Shown here in pieces: positions 47,961 through 61,004 of a DNA stretch of 64,000 nucleotides. The translations under genes and the position numbers were made by a program. The notes below the pieces were generated by a model. That model was not told the origin of the DNA, ran no database searches, and saw only the letters and a program-made list of their open reading frames with translations. The first letter of the stretch is position 1. Each line of letters opens with the position of its first letter. The stretch covers positions 62,001 through 126,000 of the forward strand of contig NC_069130.1 of NCBI RefSeq assembly GCF_026914265.1. The letters run 5' to 3'. Source of the DNA: Mya arenaria (taxonomy: Eukaryota > Mollusca > Bivalvia > Myida > Myidae).

Positions 47961-50660
47961 ACTTCCTTTTTCGCCACGCCACTTGTGTTACTTTCGTTTT
48001 CGCATTTTGCCAACCGATAGGCATGCGTACAAATGGTATCAATATTACTCATAACGTTACATGTTCAAACTTGTGCATGTATGTACCTTTCAAATGACAA
48101 AACATACCACACATAAATGAAAAGTAAAACACTTGCTTGTACATGCATTAAATATATTCGTGGAGAAGTGTCAGGCGTAAATGCGATAGTGCAAAAGGCG
48201 CCAAGTGGAGGGGCAAAAATGCGACAATGCTCACAGTGGCTGAGTGAGAATATCATTTCGCATTTTCGCACGGCCTCTTGGAGTTGTCCCTTTGAGGTAT
48301 GACCCACTATACGGCGCATTTTCGCATTTTCGACCTGCTTGAAGATTGCAGGAACAGTCGCAGAACATTCACTTTATAAAAGGCTACGTCGTTAAAGAAT
48401 ACACGGCAACAACACTAATAGCCGATATTAAATCTATGTCAGAATTTAAATTAAAAAACTGTTATTAGTCTGAATTAATTAAGTAAGGAACCAATTATTC
48501 ATTCCTTATTCAAAGTACTTTATTGCATAGATGCAAAAGACTGGTGACTTATGGGGTGGCAGATGGCCGTGTCCCCTACAATGCCTAATAGGTGGTGTTC
48601 CGCCTACTTCATTCTTGTGAGAACAAGACCCTGCCGGAAAACGGATCTCGTGGGCCGTGTTTACGAGAGATTTGAACGAGTTAACAACTATACCCGAAGT
48701 TGTGACCTATATGATGTGGTAGGTTGACGTGTCGTTTAAGGGTGTATTCAGAACCAGCTTAACTCGTTAAGTGATAAATTAATTCCCATATCGTGACTAT
48801 ACTGAATAAGATAACTTTACTGTTTATACAAACAAATCAACATATCTAATAATTGGTGGATCTCACAAATTGCCTGAATTGGTAGTAAACACATTTGAAC
48901 CTTTTAACCGTTTTGTGTATTTTATAAGCACACTTGTAAGCACAATTCACTAATTTTTCTGTTGTGTGAGAAACTATACAGGCTGAAGCGCAAAGCAAGT
49001 TACGATGCTTCTGCAACGGCTTCAAGTGCACAATGGATTTACGAACAGTTACTTTGTGTTTCACAGAACGACAGAGGTTGATCTTGTTAAATATTTCTTG
49101 TAGAAGTATATCTGAAGTAGTTTTAAGTTCTCCGAAACTTAGTCACAAACTTCGCTAGAAGATGCTAATGGACAATAAATTAAACTTATGAAAAAACGGA
49201 AATACTAACAATCGTGTAATCGAAACCTTTATCACACAATTACAACTGTAATTTTGCGTCTAAGATATTCTTATAACACTAAAATCTTTAAGAGATACAA
49301 AATAAAATCTGAGAAATATAACAATGGAAGGAAATTATTTAAAATGAAAATATTCTAAATACAGATAGGAAGTTTATTTTCAAGCGTTATTCCACGAATT
49401 TGCGTATATATAGAACACCTTTATTAGAACTTCGATCATAAGGGTATCGATTCTTTGTCTTCACCTTCTAGTAAGTACACTCATACAATGAAAAATACAG
49501 GGAAAAGCCCAATAGTCGAAAAATCAAAATACAACCCTGTTCAGGGGCGTAAGGCAAAGGGCAACTTTAGACACAAATATGTTAACATCAACTACATAAA
49601 CACCATAAACAAACTTTCAGGACCCAACCGGAACACGTGCTTTGAGGGGATTTTGGACTGACTTTGATAGTGCTTTAAACGAGTGAACGTGGTTTTCTCG
49701 GTTAGTGACCTATAATATACTTATACGCTCCGCCCAAAACCATCATATGGCTGTCCGGCTATCCTGCTTTAATACTTTACGCACAACCTTTTTAAGTAAA
49801 AGAACTTCTTCGATTAAAACGTGTATTAGGAATTTACCGTTTCTGTTCCTTATTCGGATTTTGGTACGATTTTGGTGTGTTTTTTAAAAAAAAACACTAA
49901 AACGCTTATATTCTCTTGAATAGACAACGCATTTCTGCAAACTTTATACAAAGAACGTAGCTATTTGGGCCAAAATGTTATATAACCGGTACGTTGATTT
50001 GTTTTACCTTTTTATGTTTTCATGTTTTCTGTTCCTTATTCTGAATTTGGTACGTTTGTATGGCACTATTAGCTCTGAACTCCTCTTGAATAGACGCAGC
50101 ATGTCTACAAACGTTTTAAATTTGTTTCTTTTACTTTTTTTTATATTCATGCCTATGTTGGATAAGAATCAGCAGTTGCCAGCACTCCCCAACCAGACTT
50201 TATGTTGAAACCTTTACCAAATGATCGAAAAAGAGGATTTAGATTAGCCCTTTGCTTAATGTTAAGATCCAATCAATCCCTTTTAACTACCCGTGCCGGT
50301 ACAGGAAACCGTTTGCCATTTGCTTGCCAAAGATGCTTCAATCATTTGACAGAATATTACACAAAGTTACGCAAATCAGTTAGCAATAATTACTCTATTG
50401 AATTGTGGGTTACTGAGACCGTAAACCCAGGAATAATTTAGAGTGTTCGAAATGTTTGGGCCAGGGCCTTCATTCACTGACGTACTATTTCAAAGTACAT
50501 GTTCAAAATAACACCATTTAGTACAGATCTATTATCCAAAATATGTTAAAATATTTGAATTACTTTTAAAAATTAGCATTTCCGAATCTGAAAATCAAAA
50601 CATAGACTCAAGTCGTTAGTTAATAAGGGCCAGTTCATACAAAACTAAACAGACAAAAAA
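47961..50660. other. Spacer without a recognised gene
   Basis: Several 60-80 codon open frames occur but none has recognisable content. A stretch near 49490-49600 (aaagcccaatagtcgaaaaa, tcaaaatacaaccctgttcagg) matches 56445-56530 loosely, so it is a dispersed repeat or duplicated flank. Confidence 0.4.
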
Positions 50661-50724
50661 GATGATTTATTTGGATATAAATAAAAATAATAACAAAAAC
50701 ATAAAGTGTTTAAAGAAGCAAAAA

Positions 50725-51655
50725 AGATTCAAACATTGTAAAACATACAATACTAATACAGCATCAAACATTTTAAAAACATACAATACAAATACAGCAT
50801 CAAACATTATAAAAACATGCAATCCTACTACAAAATCAGACATTGTAAATTATGCAAGCATTGTAAAACAAACAATACTAATACAGTATAAACATTGTAA
50901 AAACAAAACAACATACAATAGTAACACAGCATCAAACCTTGTAAAAAATATATAAAAATGCAATACTAATACAGCATCAAACATAGTAAAATATGCAATA
51001 CTAATGCATAATGAAACGTTGTACAACATCCAATACTAATGCACCATCAAGCATTGTAAAACATGCAATACTAACACAGCACCAAACATTGTAAAACACG
51101 CAATACTAACACAGCATCAAACATCGTAAAACATGCAATACTAACACAGCACCAAACATAGTATAACATGCAACACTAACACAGCATCAAACATTGTAGA
51201 GAACATGAAATACTAATACAGCATCAACACTGTAAATATGCAATACTATTACAGCATCAACCACTGTACAATATGCAATACTAATAAAGCATCAAACACT
51301 GTAAATATGCAATTCTAATACAACATCAACCACTGTACAACATCTAATTCTAAGGATCAAACATTGTAAAACATGCAATACTAATAAAGCATCAAACAAT
51401 GTAAATCTTGCTATACTAATACAGCATCAAACATTGTAAATCATGCAAAACTAATACAGCATCAACCATTGTAAAACATGCAATACTAATACAGAATCAA
51501 CCATTGTAAAACATGCAATACTGATACAGAATCAACCATTGTAAAACATGCAATACTAATACAGCATCAAACATTGTAAATCATGCAAAACTAATACAGA
51601 ATCAACCATTGTAAAACATGCAATACTGATACAGAATCAAACATTGTAAGACATG
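50725..51655. repeat. ~35-bp degenerate tandem repeat, about 25 units
   Basis: The unit resembles CATCAAACATTGTAAAACAT plus GCAATACTAATACAG. Units vary by substitutions and 1-6 bp indels, more than in the 35-bp and 53-bp arrays, so it looks older. It ends about 450 bp downstream of the gene B stop. Confidence 0.9.
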
Positions 51656-52121
51656 AAATTACTTATTAACGGTTGCATAAATATTTCCTATTTTCAGTAT
51701 TTGTAGTTGTAAATGTACGCATGTGTTTTAGCGCCAACTATGTGGTTCCCGAAAGATAGACATCTAGTTTCACTTGAGCATTAAAAGTCGGTGACATACG
51801 AATTGCACAATAATAATAAAAGACTTGTTTAATTAATTCTGCTCACGTTTCTAAAAAACAAAAAGGCAGAAAAGGAGTGTAATATTATTTGGCAGAAATA
51901 CACAACACATAGTAAATAAATATAAAGTCTATATAACAAGGAACATACATTTGCTTAATTGAATATCAATTTTCCATCATAAGTACACACTTTAATCATA
52001 AAGTGCATAAACAATTCAGTTCAAACATATCGCATTGCTCTCTATTTTGCTTGTTAATTATCAAATCACAAGTTTGAGTTCAGACTAAGTAAGACAACAG
52101 AGTTCCTGTCGTAGCCATACT

Positions 52122-52939
52122 TTAGATAACCTTGTAAACATTCACATGATTGTCAATCCCTCCAACGACGAGTTTATTCTGTGTCTGACAGTAAGCCGCA
52201 GTGTAAGGAAACATTATCCCATCGTCGTTTTCCAGCATGGTCTTCATTTTTCCGTCCCGCCCAGAAATCACCATCACTGTGCTGCTGCTAAAGCAACATA
52301 CGATTATCTGATCACCGCCCACGTCCACGAGACCGTGAGGACCAGACATCTCTTTGTGTGAGAACGTATGAAGCAGTTCTCCTTTCAGGCTCAGCTTGAC
52401 CACCGTGTGGTTGCACCTGTTTGATACATAGATGGTGTTGACATCGTCCTGGCTTATTGTCGAATAATGTGGAAAGTCAAACACTGCTTGTTGAACGGTA
52501 TTGTTAATGGTTAGTAAGTGTTCTTCATTCACGGTTCTTACTTCAATTCGAGGCGACTTGTCCGTAAATGTCAAATAAAGCCTACCATCACTGTGTGCTA
52601 TTCCCCTACACCATCCCGACATTTTAATGCATTTATCAGTTTCCAGTCCATTCCATGTGGTAATAAATTGGACCATTGAATAGATTTTACCAGTTAGAGT
52701 GACGGCAGCCTTGTTCCCCGGGAGAACGCAAACATCCCACGGATGACCATCCAGCGAAAGGCGCTCCATCCTATTACCGGTGGTCAGGTCAACGGTCTTC
52801 ACACATTGGTTGTCATAGTCAGCTAGGAGGAGGATACCGGGTCGGAGGAAAGCTGAGCCTGTTATCCGGCAATCACTTGTGTCTTCCGGAGTTTTAATAC
52901 TGATGTCAGTCGAGCGGCTCCACTTGGCCGAAAAAAAGT
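52122..52939 (-). CDS. Gene B exon 2: beta-propeller domain
   Basis: 818 nt from acceptor catgcag. ITGSAFLRPGILLLADYDNQ opens the first blade; later blades include TIYVSNRCNHTVVKLSLKG and the end HVNVYKVI. It is one codon shorter than the same exon in genes A and C. Confidence 0.91.
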
Positions 52940-52989
52940 CTGCATGATAATAATTATAAATATAATAGTAGTAATAATCATGAAAACAA

Positions 52990-53036
<47 letters not shown>

Positions 53037-54816
53037 TGACCATTAAGCCGGTAGGAGTTTCACTAGTATGCGCTTTTTAAAATTTAATTGATCATTCATT
53101 TTTGCAAATGCATACGACAACAATTTTTATGCAATTAGGCAATTATGCCTATAGGATACCTATAGCCTGTATTCATTACTTGAGGGTTTGTAAATATGTT
53201 TTAAGGATTTGTATTATTCTGTCATGATATTAAAGTCACATGATTCTGAAATAACGCTATTGCAAGAAATGGTGAAATGTTTTTATTAACAAGTAAAAAA
53301 AACATTTTTTTTTCTAAAATGTTTTTTTTCAATTTGGTATATGTTGTTAACCCATTAGATGTTGATATTATCTGAAAAGATATTAATTGCTGATTAACAA
53401 TATCATACGCAAATGGAAGATCGAAAAGCATTTTATTTAAACTTTTTTGCATTTTGTTATAAGTTTTTTTATTTAAATTGAAATCGATTATGAAGTGGCA
53501 AATTTTGGCACATATTGCCTCATTATAGTATTTATTTCTTTAACAAATTTTTGACAAATTTTCTCAACTACTAGAAGAGTTCCATTCACAACTAAATTAT
53601 ATGTGGTCACCAATTATCTACAATTCACAAAATTGTAGATAGGATACCTTAAACATCTGGTTAATCCGTTTATATTTTTTTGCCGATTTTTAAATTCATT
53701 CGCCTAGGCAATTTTACTTTCTGCATAATAAGCATACCGTAAAATCATGAGTAGTGAAGTCATATAAAGAACTACGCTTTTATTCAAAATAAATTGCAGG
53801 CAAAATGGTTTTCCCAGATAGCAATTATGAGTCAATAAGCATTACAATAGAACCTCAAATTCATTGTCTTTTTCGATTGCCATCGATCTATTCCTTTGAT
53901 TTCATCAGTTCATGCACTTACCTATGTCTTCATCAACTATCGTCCCTATCGCGTCTTCCCAGGACAGCAGGTCTTCGGTCTTCTTATCTCGACTAAACCT
54001 ACAAAGAGTCACCGTGTTTTCAGTCTCGACTTTCTTAAACAAAGTTTGCATATCGCCAAATAGCTTCTGTGCATGTCTGGCTGTTACATAGATGTGATTA
54101 GCGTTCATGTCTTCAGCTTTAAGCTTAGCTTTCGCTTCAGCGAGAGTTGATTTCGCAGCTTTTATATCTTCCCGCAACCTCCGTATTAGGTCTTTGTCCA
54201 TCTTTCTTGCATATTCTATTGATTTGGCAATCGCCTGTTCTCGTTTGTCAAGGTATTCATTGATTTCGATTCTAAACTCTTGTAGCTTCTTTAACTGAAC
54301 TTTACTCTTGTGAAAAACCAACTGTTCATCGGATTTAAGTTTTCTCTCAGAATGTTTAAAACCCGCCTCAAGTTTTGCCATCTTTTCAACGATATCCTTG
54401 TACTCGCTACTCGCTATAAAAGAAGGCGCGACTTCCGGTATGTAATCAACCTTGCAGTCCCTGTGATTTAGGATAATGCAGTCTCCGCAACATAATTGCG
54501 CGTGTACTGGGCAGAAAAACTTGCTTGCTTCTGATGGATGGTCATTACAAAGCTCTAAACCTGTCATGTCTGCAGTCTTTCTACTGGAGGGATAGTGGTT
54601 GGGCATTTTCTGCTTTCCTAGAACATTGTGATGTTTTGTGGCCGATAGTTTTCCATGGACTTTGATGCAAGACGGACACATGTACTCCTTACAGTTGATA
54701 CAGAATCCATGGGCCTCCAATTCCTTCCCGTCGGCCCAGCATGGCTCGCAGAGGGGCGAAACCTCCGCCGAACCAGCAGCTACATCCGGGTCGGCTTTAC
54801 GACCGGAAACTTCCAT
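52122..54816 (-). CDS. RING-less TRIM-like protein, gene B
   Basis: Coding exons 54816-53922 and 52939-52122 join across a phase-1 intron to 570 residues. Domain order matches gene A: first B-box with CEPC, CINC and CPSC pairs; second B-box with CNDH, CPVH and CGDC; coiled coil; C-terminal propeller beginning DFFSAKWSRSTD. Gene B is closer to gene C than to A: B and C share an exon 1 of identical length (895 nt), the SFIASSEYKDIV segment and recognisable intron sequence. There is no RING, so any role in ubiquitin transfer would be indirect. The frame is fully open, making this the cleanest copy together with A. Confidence 0.91.
52991..53036. repeat. (AAT)n microsatellite in the gene B intron
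   Basis: Pure (AAT)n, about 15 units, 50 bp upstream of the exon 2 acceptor, with smaller AAT-like runs between. The position corresponds to the AAT run in gene A. Confidence 0.92.
53922..54816 (-). CDS. Gene B exon 1: two B-boxes and coiled coil
   Basis: Starts MEVSGRKADPDVAAGSAEVS. Donor GACATAG|GTAAGTGC at 53921. Acceptor attaaagtag lies about 15 bases before the ATG, so a 5' noncoding exon is expected; the candidate at 56983-57060 lies 2.2 kb to the right. Confidence 0.91.
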
Positions 54817-55220
54817 TTAGCGGAGTGGACCTACTTTAATTACAAAATAAACAAATCGAAAAGTACATGCAAAACAAAATAAACATCAGAGCATACCTGA
54901 ACATAGCTTATTTAATAGTGTACTGGAGTGTGAGGTTGATTACTCGAAATCTGGTTTATTCTTGTTTCATGGACTTTTCGTTGTTATTTTAGTTGACGTA
55001 TTGTTCTACTATTACGTTAAATTGCATAGTTTACGTTTTGTCCATTCAAAATCTTTGTCAGATTAAAAACGTATGCCTTTCTTTTTTAATCGTATGATAA
55101 ATGAGGCAATGAGATTACTGATGTCTATTTCTTTCACTGTATTAAATGTCCAAATTTCGTCCCAGTAAGATAAAATGAGACACTGCCTCAACTGGTTTTA
55201 TCTGAGGATAGTACTAAGAA

Positions 55221-55570
55221 ATACATCTGCATTTCACTTTTTTTTATTTTTGTCTTGGAAAGAGCAAATTTTTGCGTAAATATCTGCAAACCAATGATAA
55301 AATATTGCTGACAAAAGATCAGATCGCAGATGTTCATATTTCCGTTCGAAAATTAATGTTTTATGGCTTAAAATGTTACTAACGGTTTAAGTAACGGTTT
55401 AAGAAAAATGCTTAAAACATTAATGTTTGTACTTCAATATAAATATCGGTAATCTTATTTTTGTCAGCAGTCTTATATAACTGGTTTCCATGCATATTCT
55501 CAAAAAAAATTGGCTCGTTCCAAGGCAAAAAAATATAAAAAGTTGTGAAAACTGTGAGAGCGCAGCTTTA
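55221..55570. mobile_element. MITE with AAAGCTGC..CTCACAG ends, copy 2
   Basis: Same family as 22727-23062. It shares TTTTTATTTTTGTCTT, GCGTAAATATCTGCAAACCA, CGTTCGAAAAT.AATGTTTTA, TTTGTCAGCAGTCTT and AATTGGCTCGTTCCAAG in order. The right end CTGTGAGAGCGCAGCTTTA is intact and the left end is degenerate. A short duplication (acggtttaagtaacggtttaag) lies in its centre. It lies upstream of gene B, probably in its first intron. Confidence 0.78.
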
Positions 55571-56982
55571 AAATATGTCAAACTGGTCAAAACTATATAT
55601 AATTTATTATCAGTACGTATGGTTCAGCCTATCTTAAACAGAAAAGAATATATGTGTCTTATTTTAGTTGCTTAACAATAAGCTTTGCAAAGTAGGAAAA
55701 AAATACGTATATGTATATATATATGGTCTAAGATGTTTTAACAACCCTATTCACGTTTACCACACGGTATTCACTGAACGCTGTTCTTTATATCACAATA
55801 CAAAATAATACAACCCAGTTCGAATACCCGCAATCCTCATGATTGAAAATTATATACTCGCGCTAAAGAGGTCTTTGTAAAATCCCAATAACTCAAGTTG
55901 TGCCGTACCTTTTGTACAGTTTTTGAATAAACAACCAAATAATATAATTCTGTATTCAAATAGAAATATCCTTGTTTACTCTGCTATTCTCGCTCCCCAA
56001 AATATTTGTTCCAAATAAAATAATTATAAAGGGGAAGTTGTGTTTACAATTTGAACTTTAAAGGCTTTATGAAACTCACATTTTTCGTCCATAATTATTT
56101 TATTTATTGTTACGGTGTTTCCACCATTCTTTACAGTATTAACGATTCAACGTTTGAAGTGAATTTTGCTCAGATGTACGATAACGATCATACATGCACT
56201 GCTTAAACGTTCAACCAATACAAACTGATAATAATATAATATAATACATTGGGATCAGTGAATATGTGTTAACGGCACTTGTTTACTAACAGAATATAGC
56301 TTCAGCCGGTGGTAGGGGAGTTTACAGTGTTTCATATTTTTTTGGTCAAAAATAAGTTTCAATGAAACAAAAAATGCAACTTTTAAACTTTGGATATAGT
56401 TTCAACTTCCGAATGATATTTCCTTATACATCCAATAATACAGGGGCATGCCCAGTGGTCGAAATATCAAAATTAACCCTATTTAGGGACACAAGGCACA
56501 AGTTACATTAAAGACAAGATGATAAAAAAATGACAGCAATCACAAGTTGAATACTGGTGTGTGTCGGCTAAATGGACGAACCTTTATGTCAATTATAATT
56601 AAATGTGTGACCAACTTAACAGCGATTTGATTGTCTTTATAAATTTAGAATATCTCGTTGAACCCGAAAAGTAAAATTTTCTATTATCTCTGGTGATGTG
56701 CCTTACTTAGCATTTGCTATTGAGCATTTTTTCTGGGGTCGATTCGCAAACTGAGGTGACGATATTTCTCAAATTGCCGAAATAACGCGTCTTACCCCCA
56801 CATTGCGTTCTCCCGGAAAACCGCGTACCAAAAAAGGAGGTGGATGGGGTTCAGCCAACATCTCACGACTCCGATCGCGGGTAAAGTAACCAGATATTTC
56901 GTATAATTTACAACAATGCAATGATAAAAAATGTTATTGTGGACATTTCATAGGTATATTAATATTAACTTACCACCGTTGT

Positions 56983-57060
56983 ATTCCAGTTTTTTATTCA
57001 CTTTCTATTAACATAAAATGGCCGCATCGATCATATCAAATTTACTTCCTAGACGAAACA
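56983..57060 (-). other. Candidate 5' noncoding exon B' with donor, homologous to 47.9 kb
   Basis: The minus strand reads ATCGATGCGGCCATTTTATG and continues to ACTGGAATACAACGGTG followed by donor GTAAGTTAA. It matches 47906-47960 in its core and in the position of the donor. It lies 2.2 kb upstream of the gene B start codon. No long open frame crosses it, consistent with a 5'UTR exon. Exon starts are not resolved. Confidence 0.42.
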
Positions 57061-57069
57061 TGTTTGTTT

Positions 57070-58600
57070 GTCACATTCGGAATATTGGGATCAATGAAAG
57101 GCGGATATCTAATTTAATAAGTTTACGATCTATATTCTTCTCTATTCAACAAAATTATACGTGCGCTGTTCGTTAATAATAGTTTTTGGATAAGTAAATA
57201 AAAGTGTGCTCAAATACAGTGTGAATAGATTTTGAGTATTCAAACCAGCCAACGTTGAAAATTTATGAAAGAAATAGTCAGATTTTATCAATAAACAGAA
57301 ACAAAAAGTTGCATTAACCTACATGTGTTATTGACCAATATTTCGTTTTTCTGTTCTACCATTCGGACTACATCCGTACAAAAATGACAATATCATTAGC
57401 CACGGATAGTTTAAGACTCCGATATATAGAGATCAGCAAACAATGATGTAGAAACAAATTCTTATTAACTTTATTTATTTTTTCATTAAACATGTTGGTA
57501 TAACCCCAAAATGTCCCGAGTACTGCTAGTATTTTAACCTGAATACATTTAATCTAATGCAAGTAGATTATCAAAACAGTTTTCAGTGGCTTATTTTAGA
57601 TTCAATGCAAACTACATTTATGGGGAACCCTACCTAAAATAGTTTTATACAGTTTGTGTAATCATGTAATTTTAATTTTTCATATTTGGAAATATTTTAT
57701 GACAGAGTATTTGCGACAAAGGCGCTGCGGAACTTGACGCTGTACGGTTCCACCAGAAACCGATATAATTAAGCTTTGAACGCTATATCAATGGGTATTT
57801 GGGTCGTCCCCTTAAAGTTATTTAGCAAAATCTTAGTCACAATTGCTGCATTCTGGTATAAGTTATGTATACTTGTAAACAAATTTACATGAGACATTCA
57901 CTGGGGCATTACTTAGGGGTATGCGCACCGTATGCACCGTTTCAAAATCCGCTAGTAATGCGTGTAGCTTTTCTATGCGTATCTTATTTGAAAAAAAACT
58001 ATACATCAGATATTTAAAATAGTTTTGTATCGTAGTCTGTACTGTCGATTCTTATTGTAAACTACAAAACTTTAACAATGGATGGAACCATTTTGGAACC
58101 AACAAGATAGCAGTGTTTTTTCAAAATATTTGACTTTTTAATTATATATTGATACAAGTGTTAAGTGTCATACTTATTGGTTGAGTCGACAATGAATTGG
58201 CCATTTCCATCAATTTTGAAATGAAGCAATTTGTGGACGTGAGGTCCACATTTGTGTATCAGAGAAGTTAGCGGGTTTTTGCTTAAATGCATTATTTTTA
58301 AAACGCAAATTTCGTTTGTTGGGAAACTGACTTTTATTAATATGCATTCATTCACCAAACACTTTCAAATCTTGACCTTTTTGCTTTATGGCGACAACAA
58401 CGCATCAATGACAAGCAATTGGGAGATCTTGAAACCCAGCAAACGAACAAACAAGGCCAACACCATTTTAAATGCATTTTTTTTTAAAATGTTGAAATGA
58501 CAAAACATACAAACATGTAAAGATTTTGCTTTTATTTCTTACATGTAAAGATAACGCATTGTCAGTAAAATACATAAAAAACTATTTATTAGTAAACGTT
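57070..58600. other. No gene recognised
   Basis: AT-rich sequence; only short open frames without recognisable content. It may include the promoter of gene B if the exon at 57.0 kb is its first. Confidence 0.45.
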
Positions 58601-58669
58601 TATTAAGAGGTATTTATAAAAAAGAATCGTGCGCCTTGTTTCGATAGGTTTGAACGTTCATTTTCCATG

Positions 58670-59370
58670 AAACCCCCAAAATAACGATTCAAATATACGT
58701 AAAGTCCTTCAAAGATACAATAACCGATACATAAAGCCCTCCAAATTAACATTTACCAATACACAATGCCCATGCCCCTAAATAAAAAAAACAACCTAAA
58801 AACATAAACCCTTATAATTAAACAATACCCATACATACATTCCCACAAATGAACAATAACCTATTCAGAAAACCCTCCAAATAACAAAAATCTATACATG
58901 AAGCAACCCTAAATTACCAAAAACCTATATCTTAATCATTCAAAATATATAATAATCTATACGTGAAGCCCTCTTAATAGACAGTAACGTATATTTTAAA
59001 CTTCTAAATAACACTTGCATTTTCGTATAGCCATCTAAATAAAACATGTACAATACTTTCTAAATAAACAATAACCCATACAAAAGGTTGTCTAAATACA
59101 CAATTCCCTATACACAAGGCCAACCAAATACACAAAAGCATAATACATAAAGCGTTCCAATCAAGAAATACCTTTACATAAAGCCCAGGCTCCAATAGAC
59201 AATTACCTATACATGACGGATTCCGAATAAATATTGACTTGTACATAAAGTCCCCAAAATAAACATAAATAAGGCTTACCTACACAGACAACCCTGAACC
59301 TTTCACAATGCCCCCCCCCCCCAGATAATAATCTATACAAAACGCCCAAATATAGACAAATCGATCATTA
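58670..59370. repeat. Degenerate ~35-bp tandem repeat
   Basis: Loose units built on CC(A)AATAAACAATA then ACCTATACATAAAGCCCT follow each other with many indels. A C run interrupts near 59311. Much more decayed than the other arrays. It lies between genes B and C. Confidence 0.7.
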
Positions 59371-59997
59371 TTGCATCAGTCAATATATATCCATAACTTT
59401 ACAACCACAAGGTATTATTATGAAGAAATATATTTAACATATTGTTTGAGCAGCAATATCAATCAGCCTGTCAAAGTTATTTCTTGAGGTTGTCCATAGA
59501 ATTCTAAAGTATTAGAGTTTTAAAACGATCTTTTCGTATCTCACTTGTTTGTAAAGTCGAAGCCATCTTGTCGAACTCCATATCCAGACAAGAGTTAGTC
59601 ATCTAAGTCATTCCTGACAACATTAAATACGCATTTGGGACTGAATGTTTAAAAATAATGGAATTTTATATGAAAACCTGTAATTTATAATCAAACGAAC
59701 ACTGGGAATATGCCTTAGGATAGAAATTATTTTGTACAGACAAGAGTTAGTCATCTGAAATGAGATTGCAAGAATGAGACTTTAGTTAGGACCAAGTCTA
59801 TCCCCTTGGACAAATGTTAGATTTTTACGTACGCTGACGTTACAGACAGCAGTCGTTAAACATTTTTCTATATATGTAAAATGACAAAGTATTTGGAAAA
59901 AGTTTATTATCATTCTATTTATAGCTTAGAAAAAATATTATATTGCACGCACTTTACTTTCACTTTTTATACGCATTTCCAATCAGTTCAAACACCA

Positions 59998-60105
59998 AGG
60001 TTTCTGTTTGGCAGTTATGCATCCATGAAATCACATATTCATTCAGGCTCAGCTGGACGACACTATCCTTGTCGGCGTTAGATATGTATTCTTCAGCTTC
60101 CGTAA
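59998..60105 (-). other. Propeller-blade-like remnant downstream of gene C stop
   Basis: The minus strand is open through YISNADKDSVVQLSLNEYVI then SWMHNCQTET, which has the blade pattern 'YVSN..NHTVIKLSLQGELIQTFSH' seen inside the same protein. It starts about 80 bases past the gene C stop. The DNA is well conserved with 36519-36640, where the same frame has a stop. It is probably a relic of a longer C-terminus or a lost exon. Confidence 0.45.
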
Positions 60106-60183
60106 AACTAATTCAAGGATTAAAACCTCTCTTGTATTATACTTAATATTCAAGTTGCTTTCTGTGAAAAACGTTTCGAACTT

Positions 60184-61004
60184 TCAAATCAGCTCGTAAA
60201 CTTTCACATGATTATCATTCAACCCAACGAGGAGCTTCTTCTGCGTTGGACAGTAAGCAACAGCTGGTGGATGCCACTCTTCATCGGGTCCTTCCAGTAT
60301 GGTCTCCATTCTTCCGTCCCTCCCGGAAATCAACATCAAGGTGTTGCTCCCAAAGCTACAGACGATCATCTGGTTCCCTCCTACGTCCACGAGATCGTGA
60401 GGACAACACAGTTTCTTGTGCGAAAATGTTTGAATCAGTTCCCCCTGCAGACTCAGCTTGATCACCGTGTGGTTGTACCTGTTTGATACGTAAATGGTGC
60501 TGAAATCGTCATCGGTTATTGTTACATAATGCGGAAACTCAAATACTGCTTGTTGAACGGTTGTACTGTTAATGGTTTGTAATTTTTCTCCATTCAAGGT
60601 TGTAACTTCTATTCGAGGAGACTTGTCAAAAAATGCCAAATAAAGCCTATTATTATTGTAAGCTATTCCCCTACACATTGCCGGCACTTCAACGCATTTA
60701 TCAGTTTTAAGTCCGTTCCCTGCGTTGATAAACTGGATCTTAGAATAACTTTGACCAGGTAGAGTGACGGCGACCATGTCCCCAGGTAGCACGCAGAAGT
60801 ACCAAGGTGTACCGTCCAGCGCCAGACGGGCCACCACCTTGCCGGTGGTCATGTCTAAGGTCTTCACACATCGGTTGCTATAGTCAGCAAGGAGGATGAT
60901 ACCGGGCCGGAACAATGCAGAGCCTGTTATATTGCAACGGCTTGTGTCTTCCCTAGTCTTGATGTGGATGTAAGGCATCCGGGCCCATTCAGCCGTGAAG
61001 AAAT
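60184..61004 (-). CDS. Gene C exon 2: beta-propeller domain, intact
   Basis: 821 nt from acceptor atacag, opening DFFTAEWARMPYIHIK and ITGSALFRPGIILLADYSNR. Blades include TIYVSNRYNHTVIKLSLQG and the end HVKVYELI. Fully open and the same length as in gene A, so still plausibly under constraint until recently. Confidence 0.88.

Noticed and set aside
48540-48720. Possible SINE or small RNA (tggtgacttatggggtggca region)
   Set aside because: Higher GC than the surroundings, but no A/B boxes, tail or second copy in the window.
50202-50441. 79-codon plus-strand open frame as a gene
   Set aside because: No recognisable family, no clear splice context and surrounded by noncoding repeats.
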